Origin: Vairimorpha ceranae
Lineage: Eukaryota; Microsporidia; Nosematidae
Length of the DNA: 22,430 nt
Assembly: GCF_000988165.1 (NCBI RefSeq)
Contig: NW_020169361.1
Span: forward strand, 1 to 22,430
Direction: 5' to 3'
Positions 17,042 through 22,430 of the stretch are shown piece after piece. The translations under genes were made by a program, and so were the position numbers. The notes beneath the pieces were generated by a model. It had not been told where the DNA came from and did no database searches. It saw nothing but the letters and a program-made list of their open reading frames with translations. Within the stretch, counting starts at the first letter, position 1. Each line of letters starts with the position of its first letter.

Positions 17042-17858
17042 TATCACACAAATTCATGACAAAACTTTTTCTTTATATTTAAAACTAGTAACTTAAATAT
17101 TTTAACTTTCTAGATGTGTATAAAGTAATCAACCAAAGGTTGCCTAATGAAATATTTAGAAATTACAAATACATATGAAATCTATTTACAAGAAATTTGA
17201 TACAATATTGCCTGATTACTAACTTTTGCGTGCTGTAGTAAAATAAAACAATATATCTGAAATTTAAAGCAAAGTTAATTATCTTTTAGAATTTGGTTCG
17301 ATATAATTAAATATACAAAAAAATTATCATTTTATTCTTATACAAATATTCATATTTAGTTTTTTTATATTGTCATGTTTATAAGTCAGTAATAAAAAAA
17401 CATAATATAAGTTTTATGAATTTAATTTAAAAACATAAAAAAACAAAATGTTTATTATTTTTAACATATTTTCTTTCTGTTATATTTCTTTTTTAAGACA
17501 TTTTCAGGTTATTAACATTTTACATACTACCATTTAAATATCTAATCTAAAGCAAAGTATATATCTTTAGCGACGTTAGATTTTTAAATGTAGCCTAAAG
17601 TAATTATTTACTAATTAGTTGTATGAATTTTTTTTTTAATCAAACATTTTTACTTGCTAAACCATTTTTAATTTCTTACAAGCCTTACAATAATTTTGTA
17701 TTAGATTTTGTAGTAGAAATCTAAATTTCTAAATTTTTATTTAATTTAGTACACGTCGTTATAACTTAATATTCGTATTTGGTATATAACACAGGCTATA
17801 TATGTTTAATTAAGTTATATTGCTATATTTTAAGGTATTAAGCAAAATTTTATAATTT
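17042..17858. other. Intergenic region upstream of the helical-repeat gene
   Basis: AT-rich with no supportable gene or RNA. The last 30 bases carry AAAATTTTATAATTT, resembling the AT-rich element seen before microsporidian start codons. Confidence 0.4.
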
Positions 17859-19607
17859 ATGCAATTTTTGTATAAATTCAGCCAATTGCATAAAAAAATG
17901 ACTTTAAATCCTTTCCATATTATTCAAGAAATTAATAAAAAAAAAGATAATCATGAAAATTATTATTTTTTAGTTGATAAACTTTTAATATCATCCAAGC
18001 AACAACCGAATGATATTAAATATCAAATATATTACATTGTTGCCAAAGAATTTTTTTATTTTAAGGAACATAATAAATCAGAGGAATATTTTTTGCTAGT
18101 ATTAAACAATAGAGATTTGTTTGTAGTACATAATTTATTAGAGGATACAATATTGCACCTACTTATTTTAAAAACATCTTCTACTAAAGAAGTAGCAGAA
18201 GCACTTTATAATATTTTTATAATTAAAAATGAAAAATTTTTACAGAATATTGAGCTTGATCTTAGAGACATAGATTGCGATGTGACATTTTTCTTTACTT
18301 TTTTATACGAAAACAATGAATATGATTATGCAGTTTATTTTCTTACAAGTGAAACACTAGAAATATTTATAGATAAACTAATGTTACAAAAATATTACAC
18401 CAAAGAAATCAAAGATAAATTATTATATTTTAATAATATTTATGTATTTTTGTACCTATCAGTATTTGATAAAAAGAATATTAGAGATTATAGCTTGAAA
18501 ATTAAATCATTCAAAAATAACACCTGCAAAGATCTTTTCTATATGAAGCACGACATTTCACAAGATTTCATAGAGAAAGTTCAAGATGAAAATACAATAT
18601 TTTTTTTATACAAAAATAGGAAATATTTAAAGCTTATAAATTGTATTTCTGTCTACGACAATTTTGCTTATAATATTTTATATTTTTCATATTTTAAATT
18701 AGAAAATCTAGTAGAAGCAGAAAAATATTATAAAAATGTAGAAAAAATCTTATTTTCTGTAGATGAAATAGAATACTTAATATTTTTAGATTGTGTTAGT
18801 TCAGTCATTAATAAAATATCTGATTTAGATAATCCAACAGATTTTATAGCATCATTGGAAGTTTTATATAAGAGTAAAAAATACGAAATACTAAAAGAAT
18901 GTATAGAAAACAATATCTATAAATTTAAAAGCATTAGCGTTTTTAAAGTTTTAATTTCGTATTTACTTTTAAATTATTACGAAAATATTGATGTGTGCAT
19001 TTACATACAAAATTATATCGAACAAATTGATTTTATTTCAATATCAGATAGAGATTGGCTATATAAAATTGTTTATAATTCTATTATAGATGATATTAAA
19101 TATAAAGTTAGGTACATAGATTTATTGTATCAATTAAAAGATATATGCTTAGATACAATATACATATCTTTATTGACAAATAAAAAAGACACTATAACAT
19201 TATACAATGAATTTTTAGAATCTGATCTGGAGGATGCTAATTCTGATTTATATTTCATTATACTTGCTTTATTTTATAAATCTAACGAGGATAAAAATGT
19301 GTTTATGAAACTAGATATTACACAAAGAAGTAATGACCAAATAAAAGACTTTTTAGAGATTATAACCAATAAAGATTTAATTATTGAGGCACATATGAGA
19401 AACATTTTATCACCAGAAATACTTGAGCGTGCGATTTTAGAGCATAGCTTAAAAGGGAAATTGTATCCATTTTTGGTAAATATATTTTTAATTAATATAA
19501 AAAAATATTTAAGCTACAATAGCAAAATAATAATTAATAAGGAGATAGAAATATATAAAATATATGGTGACTATAAGGTAGTGGAATTTTTTTTAGGAAT
19601 TATTTAA
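17859..19607 (+). CDS. Unidentified TPR-like helical-repeat protein
   Basis: The 582-residue product consists almost wholly of alternating amphipathic helices, with no signal peptide or clear membrane segment. Two stretches resemble tetratricopeptide repeats: KEFFYFKEHNKSEEYFLLVL near residue 65, and YNILYFSYFKLENLVEAEKY near 270. The remainder looks like a divergent helical solenoid, typical of scaffold subunits (for example in SRP, anaphase-promoting, exocyst or acetyltransferase complexes). I cannot choose among these. The start is uncertain. The first Met (17859) follows an AAAATTTTATAATTT stretch, and the Met at codon 14 (17898, MTLNPFHII) is a plausible alternative; neither has a CCC motif directly upstream. 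The codon bias is extreme towards A and T. Confidence 0.75.
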   Translation: MQFLYKFSQLHKKMTLNPFHIIQEINKKKDNHENYYFLVDKLLISSKQQPNDIKYQIYYIVAKEFFYFKEHNKSEEYFLLVLNNRDLFVVHNLLEDTILHLLILKTSSTKEVAEALYNIFIIKNEKFLQNIELDLRDIDCDVTFFFTFLYENNEYDYAVYFLTSETLEIFIDKLMLQKYYTKEIKDKLLYFNNIYVFLYLSVFDKKNIRDYSLKIKSFKNNTCKDLFYMKHDISQDFIEKVQDENTIFFLYKNRKYLKLINCISVYDNFAYNILYFSYFKLENLVEAEKYYKNVEKILFSVDEIEYLIFLDCVSSVINKISDLDNPTDFIASLEVLYKSKKYEILKECIENNIYKFKSISVFKVLISYLLLNYYENIDVCIYIQNYIEQIDFISISDRDWLYKIVYNSIIDDIKYKVRYIDLLYQLKDICLDTIYISLLTNKKDTITLYNEFLESDLEDANSDLYFIILALFYKSNEDKNVFMKLDITQRSNDQIKDFLEIITNKDLIIEAHMRNILSPEILERAILEHSLKGKLYPFLVNIFLINIKKYLSYNSKIIINKEIEIYKIYGDYKVVEFFLGII

Positions 19608-19717
19608 TCTCACATTTCAATTAAGAAAGTACTGTTAGAGAATTATTAATCTTGTAATCAATTGTTAAACTCCTTTATTTTTAATTGGTCAGTTTTGATT
19701 TATAAAAAATAGAATAT

Positions 19718-19721
19718 CCCC
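19718..19721 (+). promoter_or_regulatory. CCC-like start signal of the PRA1-like gene
   Basis: AATATCCCCTTCCTTATG places CCCC six bases before the ATG at 19728. Confidence 0.6.
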
Positions 19722-19727
19722 TTCCTT

Positions 19728-20192
19728 ATGGAAGAACAATCTCAATCACCAAGTGTTCAAAATATATTTACGAATTTATTAAACAGTAAAACACCGCCTA
19801 AAGAATTTTTTAATTTTACCAAGACTTCAATACCGCAATCTATAGATTTAGCCAAAAAAAGAATTTGTTACAATTTAGAAAAATTTAAAACTTTTTACTG
19901 TTGCATAGCTCTTGGATTTTCATTTATTTTTATTTTATTTAAACCTTCTGTCGTATTGCTTATAGGATTGGGTGTGCTATGTACTTATGGAAATATTCAT
20001 ACACCAACTGTTAATGGATTTAAGTTTACTAGAATGTATACTAATTCGTTAACAACTTCTTTGGTTTTATTGTATATTATATTTTTTAATAATGTCATAG
20101 TTTCTGTGTTAGCACTTATTTGTTTATTAACCCTTGGTATTTTAACCCACGCAGTTACAATTGAAGAGGATGAGGTGCAAGAGGACGTTTAA
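19728..20192 (+). CDS. PRA1/Yip3 family membrane protein
   Basis: PRA1/Yip3 proteins are small ER-Golgi membrane proteins that interact with prenylated Rab GTPases and with reticulon-type proteins. The 154-residue product has a hydrophilic N-terminus, then the family-like helix SIDLAKKRICYNLEKFKTFYCC (residues of about 38-59, with spaced Arg and Asn). Two hydrophobic hairpins follow: about 57-71 plus 73-88, and about 107-121 plus 122-140, separated by a short polar loop around residues 89-105. The tail is acidic (TIEEDEVQEDV), as often seen. Length fits the family (150-190). It and SEC24 are the two secretory-pathway genes here. Its stop is 18 bases from that of the convergent ESF1 gene. Confidence 0.75.
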   Translation: MEEQSQSPSVQNIFTNLLNSKTPPKEFFNFTKTSIPQSIDLAKKRICYNLEKFKTFYCCIALGFSFIFILFKPSVVLLIGLGVLCTYGNIHTPTVNGFKFTRMYTNSLTTSLVLLYIIFFNNVIVSVLALICLLTLGILTHAVTIEEDEVQEDV

Positions 20193-20210
20193 AAATAAAA
20201 AATTTATTAT

Positions 20211-20714
20211 CTACTTATGTTTAAATTTCTTTTTAGCTTCAATAAAATATTTTAAAAAACTACATTTTTTGTATTCATCGTGCGAAGTGTCAATATAAAA
20301 ATCGTCATTGATATACATCTCTAAAAACCTACTATCGTATAAATTGACCACAAAATCTGTGTCTAAATCGTCATTACAATCGATTTTTAAATCGTCCTTA
20401 AGAACTTTATTACTGTCAGATTGTTCAACAACGTCTTCACAAACCTCTCTGTTAACATCTTCTATTTGGTCAAAAATTAATTCGGGTCCTACAAATCTAC
20501 AGTCAAGAACACTATCCTCTACTTCTAGGTTATTTAAGACTTCATAAATTTTTATATTGTCTTTAATTTCAGCTTTAACTACAAAACATTTGTTTCCAGA
20601 TTTAGATGTGCATTTTTCTACTTTATAATTTGTAGTAATTTCTTCAAGTAGATCAAACAGTGGATTGAAATTGTTGCAATTTAGAACTGCAAGTCTTTGT
20701 GTTGGTTCAGTCAT
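20211..20714 (-). CDS. ESF1: Minimal ESF1-like ribosome biogenesis factor with C-terminal NUC153 domain
   Basis: ESF1 is a nucleolar protein needed for 18S rRNA processing. The 167-residue product begins TQRLAVLNCNNFN, matching the ESF1 opening (RLAV.NLDWDH). It continues with GNKCFVVKAEIKDNIKIYEVLNNLEVEDS, matching YYAVV.CDS...A..IYE..DG.E.E.S, and LDCRFVGPELIFD, matching LRF.PDD..FDD. After an acidic linker (about 88-120) it ends in a NUC153 domain (residues of about 126-167): YDSRF, then NDDFYIDTSHDEYKK, then a Lys-rich helix. Yeast Esf1 is about 628 residues. This version keeps both family signatures but loses nearly all of the charged middle and the long N-terminus. GGG at 20718-20720 is CCC on its own strand, three bases before the ATG, and supports the start. 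Confidence 0.8.
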   Translation of the reverse strand: MTEPTQRLAVLNCNNFNPLFDLLEEITTNYKVEKCTSKSGNKCFVVKAEIKDNIKIYEVLNNLEVEDSVLDCRFVGPELIFDQIEDVNREVCEDVVEQSDSNKVLKDDLKIDCNDDLDTDFVVNLYDSRFLEMYINDDFYIDTSHDEYKKCSFLKYFIEAKKKFKHK

Positions 20715-20940
20715 AATGGGATTATTAAAAAATATTTTACAAAAAAGAATGCTTTAAAAATCGTGTAAAAAACGAGTCGTTCAAAAAAATATTTAAAAAC
20801 CATTAACAATAAATTATCGTTAATTTTATACTCCTCGAAATATCAACAAAAAAATAAATAGTTTATTGTTAAAAAATGAAAAACAGCAACAGAAGAAAAA
20901 CCACCAGGTTACCAAAAAGCCACTTTAAAATAAAAATATA
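20715..20940. other. AT-rich intergenic flank of ESF1
   Basis: Contains CGTGTAAAAAACGAGTCG and a TTAACAATAAATTATCGTTAA partial palindrome (around 20802-20822). No gene or RNA could be supported. Confidence 0.35.
20718..20720 (-). promoter_or_regulatory. CCC-like start signal of ESF1
   Basis: On the minus strand TAATCCCATTATG places CCC three bases before the start codon, the same arrangement as at several other genes in the window. Confidence 0.6.
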
Positions 20941-21270
20941 AATATTGTGCTTAGACGCCAGCATACCTTTAAGGCCTTGCTTATAGGAGAAAAGAGCGTC
21001 CCCTTAGTATGTAGAATCTTCGATATACTTAAAGAACATTTCTCACCTTAAGTGGATGTACAGAACAACATTGCCTGGCTCAATACACCAATTAAGAACA
21101 CAACTCAGTTCAGCGGAGCGATACAGCAGCAGTATCATGCCTGGCCTTTCCAAAGCAAACTTTCGTAGTACATCAATTATTTTTGTTGCAATAAATCTAC
21201 TATCACCATTTTTATAGTTGTTACTGACAAATTTTTTTAACCATCTTTGTGTTCTAAAAAATCATGTGGG
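20941..21270 (-). pseudogene. Probable second Merlin-type transposase relic
   Basis: This GC-richer patch is nearly open on the minus strand. From about 21258 it reads RTQRWLKKFVSNNYKNG, then SRFIATKIIDVLRK, then ALERPGMILLLYRSAELSCV, then LNWCIEPGNVVLY, with stops after YIHLR and after IEDSTY. The order ER(P)G, then RSAE, then IEPG..V resembles the ISXO2 block (I/V)ERG...V..RSAETL...I..I.PGT.I.SD.W, between the first and second catalytic Asp residues. The expected second Asp is missing here and the EIDES motif is not readable. Element ends could not be located; GGGTTAAAAATTATA at 21422-21436 may relate to the AACCC tips of the element at 4495. Confidence 0.4.
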
Positions 21271-21581
21271 TTTTTTTCTTTCGGATTTATAGAAATAACA
21301 TTTAAAATATCATTTATTTAATACTTACAAAAATGTCAATATTATCTTTCAAATATTAAAAAAGAAAATAATACTATATAGCATGTAAAATAAGGTTTTC
21401 AGGAAAAAATCCGGGTGTGAGGGTTAAAAATTATATAAGATTTAACAGTTTTTAATTGATTTTTTTAACCTTTATTGCAAAATCTATTAACCAGACACCC
21501 CAAATCACGCAATATGGAGAAATAAAAATAATAAATTAAAGAGAACACATCAAATTTCTAAAAAATTCTAATAAAATTTAT
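21271..21581. other. AT-rich spacer between the relic and the last gene
   Basis: No gene recognised. GGAAAAAATCCGGGTGTGAGGG (around 21402-21424) and ACCAGACACCCCAAATCACG (21491-21510) are short GC-richer strings of unknown meaning. Confidence 0.35.
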
Positions 21582-22430
21582 TTAATTAAATTCGGCAAAG
21601 GTTGCCGCTAGTTTCTTCTCATCTTCAGCAGTATAATTGACAAGACTATTACTATAAAAATAAAATCTATCATTTTTTAATATAAATTTATTAATTATAT
21701 ATAAAGTATTATAAAAAATTGTATCTCGTAGTTCATATAACGGTTTAATATCTGAGAACAAATACCAAATTAAACTTAAAGGTTTATAAACCTTGTGTTT
21801 ACTAAACAATATTTCGTCATTATCATTTAAAACAATAGTATCGTTTAGATATTGAATAAACTTAAAATTCTTATATTGTCTTGTAATTTCATCACCTTGA
21901 TCATGTATACATTGACAAGCAGCATCAACCATTAAAAATTTAAATAGCAACAAAATAGGAGAGTTATGCTTAAAATCATATTCTAAAAGAAAACATACAA
22001 TTATAGTATCAGATAATTTAAGTGAATATTCATCGTTTTCATTGATATACCGTTCTAAAAAAAATTTGGCAGTAATAGGATCAGCCAGTCCTAGTAAATA
22101 TGATATAATAGTTATTAATAAATAATGAGTATGATTCTTATTAGATAACATACCCAAAAGCAAAAATGAACAAGCTGTATGATTAGATCTAATTATTTTG
22201 TATAGAAATGTAAGATTATGATTAAAATCATCACAAATTCCTGCATACGAAGAAAAAAAATTTTGAATTTTCATCCATAATTCGGGGCATTCACTAAATT
22301 TGCAAGTTACAACTATATTTTTAGCTTCAATAAATTCAATAGAGCTTTCTTTTATCCTTACAGATCTAAAAGGATTTTTATTGATGGTTAATGTAATTAA
22401 ATGTTTATCAATTGATATAAAATCATTAAC
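21582..22430 (-). CDS. Unknown protein, C-terminal 282 residues, start beyond the window
   Basis: The frame stays open from the stop at 21582 to the right edge, so the internal Met at 22274 is not the true start. Sequence before it reads coherently as coding (for example DKHLITLTINKNPFRSVRIK and NIVVTCKFSECPEL). The visible part has a beta-rich first segment, then mostly hydrophobic helices from SSYAGICDDFNH onward (LLITIISYLLGL, LLLFKFLMVDAACQC), and a short charged tail. The helices look like a soluble repeat or solenoid protein more than membrane spans, because charged residues interrupt them. The LLLGMLSNKNHTHY segment faintly recalls proteasome/cyclosome repeats as in APC1 or RPN1, but this is too weak to name. 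Confidence 0.7.
   Translation of the reverse strand, partial: VNDFISIDKHLITLTINKNPFRSVRIKESSIEFIEAKNIVVTCKFSECPELWMKIQNFFSSYAGICDDFNHNLTFLYKIIRSNHTACSFLLLGMLSNKNHTHYLLITIISYLLGLADPITAKFFLERYINENDEYSLKLSDTIIVCFLLEYDFKHNSPILLLFKFLMVDAACQCIHDQGDEITRQYKNFKFIQYLNDTIVLNDNDEILFSKHKVYKPLSLIWYLFSDIKPLYELRDTIFYNTLYIINKFILKNDRFYFYSNSLVNYTAEDEKKLAATFAEFN

Noticed and set aside
21110..21170. GCGATACAGCAGCAGTATCATG, reminiscent of the U6 snRNA GATACAGAGAAGATTAGCATGG segment
   Set aside because: The invariant ACAGAGA and AGC elements are missing, and the minus strand reads as a transposase-like frame.
1..22430. CRISPR array, bacterial operons or phage genes
   Set aside because: No regularly spaced repeats, no ribosome binding sites and no bacterial families were seen; gene content is eukaryotic.

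Overview
The window looks like nuclear DNA from a microsporidian (an intracellular fungal relative). Base composition is very AT-rich. All recognisable protein genes are uninterrupted. Several are eukaryotic but shortened: SEC24, a PUF6-like protein, a PRA1/Yip3-like protein and a very small ESF1. Most start codons have a short C-run (once a G-run) within about 10 bases upstream, which is the known microsporidian CCC/GGG-like start signal. The decayed transposons are Tc1/mariner and Merlin (IS1595/ISXO2-type), classes common in these genomes. No species can be named from this sequence.

Layout. 1-2640 is a transposon graveyard: the orphan end of a Tc1-like element (1-90), a complete but dead Tc1 element with 176-bp inverted repeats (340-1797) and unexplained AT-rich DNA. 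2753-4276 encodes a probable secreted Asn/Ser-rich protein. 4495-6148 is a dead Merlin element that also holds a small open reading frame with a plausible start signal (4883-5128). 6150-8050 is gene-poor apart from a purine-rich, broken Lys/Glu-rich coding relic. 8052-10279 is a second, unrelated Tc1-like element with inverted repeats of about 470 bp.

10332-13703 is a tightly packed gene island: tRNA-Arg(CCT), an unknown protein, a PUF6-like ribosome biogenesis factor and a membrane-anchored His/Lys-rich protein, separated by 1, 26 and 9 bases. After about 1 kb with a possible structured RNA comes SEC24 (14704-16710), then a 77-bp triple tandem repeat, a helical-repeat protein (17859-19607), a PRA1/Yip3-like membrane protein and, convergent with it, a minimal ESF1 (20211-20714). 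20715-21581 contains a probable second Merlin relic. A gene of unknown function enters from the right edge on the minus strand.

Functionally, SEC24 (COPII cargo selection) and the PRA1-like protein belong to the early secretory pathway. The PUF6-like protein and ESF1 belong to ribosome assembly. Neither pair forms an operon. I see no clear new multi-gene system. The items most worth checking are the small open frame inside the Merlin element, the reduced ESF1, the matching end architecture of the two Tc1 elements, and the hairpin cluster near 14.3 kb.
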